From Rubrobacter_F sp035642415 (GTDB lineage Bacteria; Actinomycetota; Rubrobacteria; Rubrobacterales; Rubrobacteraceae), in NCBI GenBank assembly GCA_035642415.1, contig DASQSI010000252.1:1-6606 (forward strand): a DNA stretch of 6,606 nt. The letters run 5' to 3'. Shown here in pieces: positions 1 to 4,975 of this stretch (within the stretch, counting starts at the first letter, position 1; each line of letters begins with the position of its first letter). Made by a program: the position numbers and the translations under genes. Under the pieces are notes generated by a model, which was not told where the DNA came from, did not search any database, and was given only the letters and a program-made list of their open reading frames with translations.

Positions 1-263
1 GGCCTCTCCTCGCCCGGCGGCGGGTCTTCCCGTCCGCTGGTGGCCGTAGCAGCGGCGCTTCCGATCCTGCCTTCGAAGTACCTCAGGAGGCTTCTGCGCT
101 TCTTGTGAGCCTTCTCGTAGCGGCATAGCCTCTCGACCTGCGTGGGGCTGAGCTCTGGCAACTTGCGGACGATCTCCTCGGCGCTCATGGAGTCGTAGGC
201 CTCCAACGACACCCCATCTTCGGTCTGGCTTTTAGCCGCGCTCGTCGGCTGCTGGTTGTTCAT
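1..263 (-). CDS. Partial small helical protein, C-terminus beyond the window (N-terminal 87 codons)
   Basis: An open frame runs from ATG at 263-261 to the left edge with no stop, so the 3' end is missing. The visible part begins MNNQQPTSAAKSQTEDG, a polar, probably disordered leader. A compact helical segment follows at about residues 20-65, containing LEAYDSMSAEEIVRKL, then LSPTQVERLCRYEKAHKKR and LLRYFEGRI. The tail is rich in Ala, Thr, Pro and Glu. The pattern Y-D-x-M/L-S/T-A-E-E-I-V, L-P-x-L-S, Y-E-x-A-x-K-x-R resembles a short helical domain I associate with small actinobacterial proteins of unknown function; that is recollection, not a search. There is no signal peptide or membrane helix in the visible part. 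A TAAGG ribosome binding site lies 5 nt before the ATG. The frame is clean and the amino-acid composition is gene-like, so I take it as real. No function is assigned. Confidence 0.7.
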   Translation of the reverse strand, partial: MNNQQPTSAAKSQTEDGVSLEAYDSMSAEEIVRKLPELSPTQVERLCRYEKAHKKRRSLLRYFEGRIGSAAATATSGREDPPPGEER

Positions 264-691
264 CGTGGCCTTACCTTCCCTTCGTGTTACCCGGCGATAG
301 CGTACCCCCTCCTCTGTCCGCCAAACTCTGTCTCACTCTAGAATAAAACGCTGGAACAGCACGCCACACCTAGACACCCCCGTCCCCTATCAAGGTTGGA
401 TTCGACTAGGAAAGGATATTACCGAGCAGCACCTCCTGAACGTTGTAGTGCTCAGCGATACGCTCGATGGCTCGCATCGACGTCTCCTCTCTCCCATCCT
501 CCCAGAAAGTACTTACAACCACCCAATTTAGCAGCGTTACGGTTGGGGAGCATAAGACAGTCGGAAGGCCAGCGCATGACCCAAACGGACTATTTTTCAC
601 AACGTTTTCGAAGTCCCTACCTCCTATGGGTCTGCCGAAAACATCTGAGCCGAGGGAGAGTTCGACGGTTGGCGCCGAAGCTTGAAGGGAG
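264..691. other. Gene-poor intergenic stretch
   Basis: This 428-bp stretch separates the kinase stop from the partial left-edge gene. Apart from the 23-codon ORF at 406-477, I see no credible gene. The longer open frames here (plus strand 396-695 and 467-685) lack a ribosome binding site and family-like sequence, and have poor composition. No convincing intrinsic terminator follows the kinase stop, and no good -35/-10 pair precedes the left-edge gene. A short A/T-rich patch lies around 340-348. The stretch could be decayed coding sequence or a regulatory leader; the sequence does not decide. Confidence 0.5.
406..477 (-). pseudogene. Very short ORF (23 aa), possibly the 5' remnant of a larger gene
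   Basis: The ATG at 477-475 is preceded by a strong Shine-Dalgarno, GAGGAG (489-484), at 6-nt spacing. The reading frame encodes MRAIERIAEHYNVQEV followed by LLGNILS and a TAG at 408-406. The first 16 residues look like a proper amphipathic protein N-terminus, while the last seven look unrelated, as if the frame had been broken just after the start. The same frame stays open upstream to 600, but the ribosome binding site argues for the short start. It could be a truncated copy of a small protein gene, or a genuine mini-protein or leader peptide. I do not recognise the full-length protein with certainty. It lies between the kinase and the left-edge gene, all on the minus strand, with gaps of 214 and 142 nt. 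Confidence 0.35.
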
Positions 692-2074
692 CTAATTTTT
701 CTCCAAGAGCTTCTCTTTCTCCGGAGCTTTCTCTAGGAGCGGGAGGCGAACGGTGAAGGTAGAGCCCTTTCCTAGGACACTCTGAATCTCAACCCGCCCT
801 TTAAACGCCTCGACGGTCTCCCGGACTATAGCCAGCCCTAGCCCTGAGCCCTCACCCGCCCGGGAGCTCTCGGCGCGGTAAAAGCGCTCGAACACGTAGG
901 GTAAGGCTTCTTCCGGGATGCCCGCTCCTTCGTCGGCGACGCGTAGGAGGGCTTCCCGACCTTCGTGGTCTACCGAGACCACGATCTTCTTCTCGGGGGA
1001 CGTATGCTTCACGGCGTTGGAGAGCAGGTTCGAGGTCACTCGTCTCAGAGCCTCTCGGTCGGCAAGTACCAAGATCGCTAGCTTGGGTGCGACGAATTCG
1101 ATCCTGTGTGTCGGGTGATTTTCGGTGGCTTCGCGTGCTAGTGCGACTAAATCCACAGGCTCAGCAGACACCTCCCGCTGAGCATCGAGACGTGCCAGGA
1201 CGAGCAAATCCTCCACCACGCGAGCCATCCGGCCGCCTTCCTCCCTTACAGCCTTGAGGACTCGGTGGCGGACAGTGGGGTCTGTGTCTCCGCTCTCGTT
1301 CAGTACGTCCAGGTAGCCGAGGATGGTGGCCAAGGGGGTGCGGAGCTCGTGGGAAGCGTCAGCCACAAAGCGCTGCAGGGCCTTTTTTGACTCGCGTTCA
1401 GCCTCGACAAGCCTCTCCAAGCTCTCGGCCATCGTATCGAACGAAGCCGCTACCTCCCCGATCTCGTCCTGTCGCCTCTTGAGCTTCGGTAGATTCACCC
1501 GACTCCCCAGTTTTCCCCGGCGGAGCTCTCTGGCCACGGTACTCACGCTCTTGAGTGGCCTCAGGGCTCGCCCCGCCAGCACGGGCCCGAGGCCTACCAT
1601 TAGCGCCAGGGCCACCACTATCCCAGCTATTTCTGTCAGAGAGAGCCTCCGGAGCACCAGCTGCTCGGTTGTGGGCAGCACCGAGTAGACCTCGCCGGTT
1701 GCATCGGGGAGGGTCTGAGAGCTAAAGGTTGTAGCGAGGTAGCGCCCGTCCTGCTGAACCTGCGGGTAGACGGCGTCGGAGGGGACGTTTTGGGGAGGGT
1801 GCTTAGCACCTGATGTTGCGGCCAGCACGTTGCCGTCAGCGTCCTTTATAACCGCCTGTGCTTTTTGCCACCTTATCTGCCCGACTGCTGAAGCTGGGGA
1901 GCCGGTCTCTTCCAGGGTTTGGCTGACTGAGGCGGCCGCGTCCTTGACGTCCGCCCGCCGGGCAGCAATAAGCGAGGCCCTAACGTCTACGTACAATACC
2001 GACGCGAAGAGGATAAGGACCACCGCAGCCATTCCCCCGTACCAGAGCGTCAGCCGCCATCGAAGCGTAGGCAA
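692..2074 (-). CDS. Sensor histidine kinase (HAMP, HisKA, HATPase; OmpR/EnvZ class)
   Basis: This is a 460-aa membrane sensor kinase that should autophosphorylate on His and pass the phosphate to the regulator encoded just upstream. Helix 1 spans about residues 12-30. An extracytoplasmic sensor region (about 31-146) contains AVIKDADGNVLAATSG, a Cache/PAS-like strand-turn motif. Helix 2 spans about 148-168 and is followed by a HAMP linker (about 168-222). The H box is FVADASHELRTPL with phospho-acceptor His242. The N box is NLLSNAVKHT (key Asn353), G1 is DEGAGIP (from Asp381), the F box is FERFYR, and G2 is GSGLGL (409-414). All catalytic boxes are intact. The start is TTG at 2074-2072; the G-run at 2087-2082 lies 7 nt upstream inside the regulator's last codons. 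Four nucleotides separate it from the regulator stop, implying translational coupling. The tail (LLEKAPEKEKLLEKN) is charged and repetitive. The ligand cannot be inferred. Confidence 0.95.
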   Translation of the reverse strand: MPTLRWRLTLWYGGMAAVVLILFASVLYVDVRASLIAARRADVKDAAASVSQTLEETGSPASAVGQIRWQKAQAVIKDADGNVLAATSGAKHPPQNVPSDAVYPQVQQDGRYLATTFSSQTLPDATGEVYSVLPTTEQLVLRRLSLTEIAGIVVALALMVGLGPVLAGRALRPLKSVSTVARELRRGKLGSRVNLPKLKRRQDEIGEVAASFDTMAESLERLVEAERESKKALQRFVADASHELRTPLATILGYLDVLNESGDTDPTVRHRVLKAVREEGGRMARVVEDLLVLARLDAQREVSAEPVDLVALAREATENHPTHRIEFVAPKLAILVLADREALRRVTSNLLSNAVKHTSPEKKIVVSVDHEGREALLRVADEGAGIPEEALPYVFERFYRAESSRAGEGSGLGLAIVRETVEAFKGRVEIQSVLGKGSTFTVRLPLLEKAPEKEKLLEKN

Positions 2075-2078
2075 GGCG

Positions 2079-2768
2079 CTACCCCCCTAACCGGTACCCC
2101 GAACCGCGTACGGTCTGGATCAGGTCGGGTTGGCCTGGTGCGTTCAGCTTACGCCGGAGGTAAGAGACGTACGCCTCCACGACGTTGGAATCGCCCACGT
2201 AACCGTAGCCCCAGACGGCGTTGAGCAGCTGGGTCTTGGAGAGAACCTGCTGGGGGTGCTCCATAAAGAAGCGCAACAAGGCAAACTCTCGGGCGGTGAG
2301 GTCTATCCTGCGCCCGTTCCGGTTCACCTCCCTGCTGGCTTGATCTAGCGTGAGGTCCACGTAGCACAAGATCTGGCCTGTAGAGACCCCACTGCGCCGC
2401 AGGAGGGCAACCACCCGAGCCGCCAGCTCCTCGAAGGCGAAGGGCTTAGTCAGGTAATCGTCGGCCCCCAGGTTGAGGCCGCTCACTTTGTCCTCCAGCT
2501 CGTTTCGGGCGCTTAAGACCAGGATCGGGACGTTGCTGCTCATCCGTACTCTTCGGCACAGTTCGAAGCCCGAGAGGCCGGGCAGCATAAGGTCCAGCAC
2601 CACCGCGTCAGGCCGAAACTCTTCCAGCGCTCTGAGGGCGTCGTCGCCGTCTAGGGCCCCCTTTACCTCCATGCCCCGCCCCTCCAGGCCCATGCCAACA
2701 AGGTCGACGATGTGCCGCTCATCGTCGACCACCAGCACCCGGGGTCGCCTGCTCTCCATAAGAGCCAA
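2079..2768 (-). CDS. OmpR/PhoB-family response regulator
   Basis: This is a 229-aa transcription factor partnered with the adjacent kinase. The receiver domain (about residues 9-125) holds the acidic pair Asp15-Asp16, phospho-acceptor Asp59 in VVLDLMLPG, Ser86 in LVLSAR, and Lys108 in LTKPF. The C-terminal winged helix-turn-helix (about 135-228) shows the family marks IDLTAREFALLRFF, VLSKTQLLNAVWG and the wing RGSGYRLGG. Length and domain order are standard. The longest start is TTG at 2768-2766, with a weak GGCGGA upstream. An in-frame ATG three codons later (2759-2757) removes only MAL and has no site at good spacing, so the exact start is open. The gene precedes the kinase in one operon and is divergent from the tandem membrane genes, which are its most obvious targets besides itself. 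Receiver and DNA-binding domains of this class resemble MprA/TrcR-type actinobacterial regulators, but I do not assign a symbol. Confidence 0.95.
   Translation of the reverse strand: MALMESRRPRVLVVDDERHIVDLVGMGLEGRGMEVKGALDGDDALRALEEFRPDAVVLDLMLPGLSGFELCRRVRMSSNVPILVLSARNELEDKVSGLNLGADDYLTKPFAFEELAARVVALLRRSGVSTGQILCYVDLTLDQASREVNRNGRRIDLTAREFALLRFFMEHPQQVLSKTQLLNAVWGYGYVGDSNVVEAYVSYLRRKLNAPGQPDLIQTVRGSGYRLGG
2082..2087 (-). promoter_or_regulatory. Ribosome binding site deciding the kinase TTG start
   Basis: The minus strand reads GGGGGG here, 7 nt before the TTG at 2074. It lies within the last Gly-Gly codons of the response regulator. This supports the non-ATG start and suggests that terminating ribosomes re-initiate on the kinase. 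Confidence 0.5.
2702..2730. repeat. Perfect 10-bp inverted repeat in the regulator's 5' coding region
   Basis: GGTCGACGAT (2702-2711) is exactly reverse-complemented by ATCGTCGACC (2721-2730) across a 9-nt spacer. It covers the codons for the VDDERHIVDL segment, so part of it is forced by the conserved acidic pocket. In the regulator mRNA it would form a stable hairpin about 40 nt after the start codon. Confidence 0.6.
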
Positions 2769-2869
2769 TTTTATCCGCCGTAGTATCGGCCTGGTAGGGA
2801 GTAGCTGGGCATACGTCTTGTGTTTGTGTTCGCTGTACGAAGGCTTAACACAAAAATTAATGTTCTCTC

Positions 2870-2885
2870 AGGTTCCTTTAAGGTT
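2870..2885 (+). promoter_or_regulatory. Candidate response-regulator binding site (AGGTT direct repeat, 11-bp period)
   Basis: AGGTT occurs at 2870-2874 and again at 2881-2885, exactly 11 bp apart. A related GTTC at 2862-2865 lies 10 bp before the GTTC at 2872-2875. OmpR/PhoB-family dimers typically bind tandem half-sites one helical turn apart. Position between the divergent operons fits autoregulation plus control of the paralogs. The motif is short, so chance cannot be excluded. Confidence 0.35.
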
Positions 2886-2943
2886 GGAAAGCTACGGTGA
2901 GGTCCGGAGGCTAAGGTACATAGTATTGGATGGCCAAACCGTG

Positions 2944-2950
2944 AAGGAGG
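2944..2950 (+). promoter_or_regulatory. Strong ribosome binding site fixing the TTG start of paralog 1
   Basis: AAGGAGG ends 7 nt before TTG at 2958-2960. No ATG or GTG in frame nearby has comparable support. The block AGGAGGTTYYCTGTTGGC is shared with the second paralog. Confidence 0.75.
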
Positions 2951-2957
2951 TTCCCTG

Positions 2958-3833
2958 TTGGCGAGTGCTGGAAGCGTTGGCCGCTTTAGTAACGGGGGCC
3001 TTACGCCGGCGGAGATCCGCCAAAGGTGGAACGTGGGCACTCTGGCGAGGGCGGGGTTGATCTTCGTCGCCACCTCGATCTACGTGGTCCTGGCCCCCGA
3101 ACACTTCGAAGGGACCCCTTACCTGGGGGCGCTGGCCGTTGCCAACTTCATAGGCGCGATGGCAGCAGCTGTTGGCATCTGCATCGGCGCTTACTGGGGA
3201 CGCCGTTGGGGCTGGACTATAGGTGTCCTGGTCGCCGCGCTGGCGTCGGTGACGTACTTCGCCGCCGGCACAGCCTTGGCGTTTCCCGGCGCGGGCGCCG
3301 TCGCCAAGGTTGTCGAGGCCCTCTTCCTAATGATCGTCGCGTTTTGGGTCGCCGGGTCCTTCAGGGGGTTCTGGCGGTGGGTGTTGCTGGGTGCTATCGC
3401 GGCAGTGGTCGTTGTACCCGTGCTGGCGGTGACCCTCGGCTTTCTGGCTCCTAGACCGGCGCAAGCGGGTCCTGGGCTGCCGGTCAAGTGGAGGGCGACC
3501 TCTCCCGCGACCAAGTCGGGAGACCAGTACAGCCTCCTCCTGACTAACACCAGCGGTAAGCCCCAGCGGGTCGGGGTCAACGCCGCTATCAAGGACCACA
3601 GTACGAAAACCTCCACAACCATGATCAACAAGGAGGTAGAGCTTGCACCAGGTGAGGAGCGCGAGCTGACGGCGGTTAACGATTATGGCAGGGGCATGCA
3701 TTTCATGACGCAACTAGGCAGCGAGACGCAAGACCTCGGCCTGTCGGTAAAACTCACCGACTCCTCGGGGAAGGAAACCGCTCACTATGACCAAGGCGCA
3801 TTCCTAATCCAGCAGGGGAAGAAGAAGGCCTGA
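2958..3833 (+). CDS. Five-helix membrane protein with exported C-terminal domain (paralog 1)
   Basis: This is a 291-aa protein of unknown function. Hydrophobic segments lie at about residues 30-46, 56-78, 84-105, 115-134 and 140-164. Positive charges (RQRW, GRRW, FRGFWRW) alternate so that the N-terminus is inside and the C-terminus outside. The end of helix 5 reads PRPAQA-GPGLPVKW, resembling a signal peptidase I site at about residue 170. The remaining ~120 residues are soluble, with alternating polar and hydrophobic stretches suggesting a beta-sandwich, and contain LAPGEERELTAVNDYG and KLTDSSGKETAHYDQGAF. The helix-1/2 segment with APEH and TPYLGAL and the RWGW motif recall a conserved actinobacterial membrane family I cannot name. 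Compared with paralog 2, the loop between helices 3 and 4 is 11 residues shorter and the helix 2/3 turn is 4 longer. It is first in a probable operon, divergent from the two-component genes. The TTG start is supported by a strong ribosome binding site. Confidence 0.85.
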   Translation: MASAGSVGRFSNGGLTPAEIRQRWNVGTLARAGLIFVATSIYVVLAPEHFEGTPYLGALAVANFIGAMAAAVGICIGAYWGRRWGWTIGVLVAALASVTYFAAGTALAFPGAGAVAKVVEALFLMIVAFWVAGSFRGFWRWVLLGAIAAVVVVPVLAVTLGFLAPRPAQAGPGLPVKWRATSPATKSGDQYSLLLTNTSGKPQRVGVNAAIKDHSTKTSTTMINKEVELAPGEERELTAVNDYGRGMHFMTQLGSETQDLGLSVKLTDSSGKETAHYDQGAFLIQQGKKKA

Positions 3834-3862
3834 GGAACCGGACAGATAAACTCATACCGCAG

Positions 3863-3868
3863 AGGAGG
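3863..3868 (+). promoter_or_regulatory. Strong ribosome binding site fixing the TTG start of paralog 2
   Basis: AGGAGG ends 7 nt before TTG at 3876-3878, the same arrangement as in the first paralog. Site, spacing and start codon were evidently copied together. Confidence 0.75.
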
Positions 3869-3875
3869 TTTTCTG

Positions 3876-4754
3876 TTGGCAGACAGTAGAAGTGTTAGAG
3901 GCCCGGGCATCATACCAGTGGAGACCGGCCAGAGGCCGGACGTGCCCACCGTGGCGGGGGCGGGGTTGATCTTCCTGGCGGGCCAGCTTCACCTGGTACT
4001 GACCTCCGAACACTTAGAGACCACCCCCTACCTGGGGGCGCTGTTCATCGCCAACTTCATAGGCGCGATGGCGGCAGCTGTTGGCATTTATCTGGGGAAG
4101 CGTTGGGGCTGGGCGCTAGGGGCACTGGTAGCTGGGGGGGCGTACGTGACGTACTTCGTCGCCGGCACGGTCGGGCTTCCCGGTGTGCCGAGCGCACACT
4201 CCACCGAGCTCCTCGAGCCTGTGGGCGTAGTCACCAAGGCGGTAGAGGCCCTCTTCCTGGTGACGGCCGCGTTTTGGGTCGCCGGATCCTTCGCGGGGGT
4301 TCGGCGGTGGGTGCTTGTGGGTGGCATCGCAGCGGTGCTCGTCGTGCCCGTGCTGGCGGTGGCCCTCGGCTTCCTAGTTCCCGGCCAGGCGCAGGCCGGC
4401 CCCGGGCTGCCGGTCAAGTGGAAGGCGACCTCGCCCACGACCAACCTGGGGGATAAGTACAGCCTCCTTGTGGCCAACGCCGCCGACGAGCCCCAACAGG
4501 TCAATGTTAACGCGTACGTTATGGATCATCGTGCAAAGGTCAACACGCCCTTGGTAAAAGAGCAGCTGGAGCTTGCACCAGGTGAGGAACGCGAGCTGAC
4601 GGCGGTCAACGATTATGGTACCGCAACCCACATCATGACGAAGCTGGGGAGCAAGACCCAAGACCTCGACTTGGCAGTGAAACTCGCCGACTCCTCGGGG
4701 AAGGAGACGGCCCGGTATGATCAGGAGGCATTCTGGAGAGACGGCCCAGAATGA
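3876..4754 (+). CDS. Five-helix membrane protein with exported C-terminal domain (paralog 2)
   Basis: This 292-aa protein is, by eye, around 60% identical to its upstream neighbour outside the N-terminal ~27 residues, with the same predicted topology. Helices lie at about 27-43, 53-73, 78-100, 118-137 and 144-168. GQAQA-GPGLPVKW follows helix 5 (site near residue 174), and then comes the soluble domain with LAPGEERELTAVNDYG and DSSGKETARYDQEAF. The loop between helices 3 and 4 (GLPGVPSAHSTELLEPVGVV) is longer than in paralog 1. The gap to paralog 1 is 42 nt with no terminator, so the two are probably co-transcribed. The end is odd: after YDQEAFW this copy ends RDGPE, while the +1 frame just beyond encodes NDEGAFWVQ and a stop, resembling the family's tail. 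A duplication or frameshift may have changed the C-terminus. The function is unknown. Confidence 0.85.
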   Translation: MADSRSVRGPGIIPVETGQRPDVPTVAGAGLIFLAGQLHLVLTSEHLETTPYLGALFIANFIGAMAAAVGIYLGKRWGWALGALVAGGAYVTYFVAGTVGLPGVPSAHSTELLEPVGVVTKAVEALFLVTAAFWVAGSFAGVRRWVLVGGIAAVLVVPVLAVALGFLVPGQAQAGPGLPVKWKATSPTTNLGDKYSLLVANAADEPQQVNVNAYVMDHRAKVNTPLVKEQLELAPGEERELTAVNDYGTATHIMTKLGSKTQDLDLAVKLADSSGKETARYDQEAFWRDGPE

Positions 4755-4770
4755 TGAGGGGGCGTTCTGG
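4716..4770 (+). repeat. Short diverged direct repeat at the 3' end of paralog 2 (34-bp offset)
   Basis: Bases 4716-4736 and 4750-4770 match at 17 of 21 positions, both ending TTCTGG. In codons they read YDQEAFW and NDEGAFW. Because 34 is not a multiple of three, the second copy lies out of frame after the TGA of paralog 2. A further echo, GGGGCGTTCAGG, occurs at 4895-4906. Confidence 0.55.
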
Positions 4771-4912
4771 GTTCAGTAGTAGAGGAGTCAGCAAGAGGGT
4801 GGAGGCCATCGATCCAGTGGGGTTGTTTACTACCGAGCAGCGGGGCTGGTGGCTGAGCCTTGGAGGGGTTTCAGGGGGCTTTAGGATCAACCAAGGGGCG
4901 TTCAGGAGCTAG
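4751..4912 (+). CDS. Possible 53-aa ORF overlapping the paralog 2 stop
   Basis: ATG at 4751 overlaps the TGA stop of paralog 2 (ATGA), and a second ATG follows at once. GGAGAG (4735-4740) sits 10 nt upstream. The frame runs to TAG at 4910-4912 and encodes a Gly/Arg/Ser-rich peptide starting MMRGRSGFSSRG and ending INQGAFRS, with no membrane helix or recognised domain. Its last residues echo the DQGAF tail of the neighbouring paralogs, so it may be decayed duplicate sequence rather than a gene. The overlap would suit translational coupling. Low composition quality and the hairpin at its end argue for caution. Confidence 0.25.
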   Translation: MMRGRSGFSSRGVSKRVEAIDPVGLFTTEQRGWWLSLGGVSGGFRINQGAFRS

Positions 4913-4926
4913 GCTGCTCCCTGGAA
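4901..4926 (+). terminator. Hairpin after the paralog operon, possible weak terminator
   Basis: GGAGC (4905-4909) pairs with GCTCC (4916-4920) around a 6-nt loop. The stem extends imperfectly through TTCA and TGGAA with bulges. No real T-run follows (TCTTGATGG), so intrinsic termination would be weak. It would separate the paralogs from the sulfatase gene. Confidence 0.3.
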
Positions 4927-4975
4927 TCTTGATGGCAGTCTTCTCTATAGCGTCAGCGACGAGCAAGCAGGGGGT

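Larger units (their letters stand above)
2769..2957. promoter_or_regulatory. Divergent intergenic region between regulator and membrane-protein operons
   Basis: This 189-bp region must hold the promoters for both the minus-strand regulator/kinase operon and the plus-strand paralog operon, unless the latter is read from elsewhere. It is clearly more A/T-rich than its flanks around 2845-2890. I could not find a convincing -35/-10 pair for either direction; the best plus-strand -10-like hexamer is TAGTAT at 2921-2926, without a good -35. Open frames crossing the region have no family-like sequence and were not taken as genes. Confidence 0.6.
2945..4736 (+). repeat. Tandem gene duplication (two ~870-bp units)
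   Basis: Unit 1 runs from about 2945 to 3803 and unit 2 from about 3863 to 4736, each from ribosome binding site to near the stop codon. Divergence is uneven. The 38-bp block at 3141-3178 matches 4050-4087 with one mismatch, and the 50-bp block at 3639-3688 matches 4569-4618 with two. The N-terminal codons and residues ~196-226 of paralog 1 differ strongly. The offset shifts from 909 to 930 bp through the two loop indels. Confidence 0.85.

Noticed and set aside
392..400. AAGGTTGGA shared with the candidate regulator site at 2880-2888
   Set aside because: A 9-mer match is common by chance here, and no second half-site lies 11 bp away.
396..695. Plus-strand open frame of 99 codons (and another at 467-685)
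   Set aside because: No ribosome binding site, no protein-like pattern, and it runs into the kinase 3' end; it is also antisense to the better supported short ORF.
963..984. Perfect 8-bp inverted repeat with a 6-nt loop inside the kinase gene
   Set aside because: An 8-bp stem of this kind is expected about once by chance in a window this size and it lies deep in coding sequence.
2771..3104. Minus-strand open frames across the divergent region into paralog 1
   Set aside because: They are antisense to the start of paralog 1 and the intergenic region, with no family-like sequence or good ribosome binding site.
4862..4885. G-rich run that could form a two-tier G-quadruplex
   Set aside because: Two-tier patterns are frequent in G-rich DNA and there is no positional reason to favour this one.
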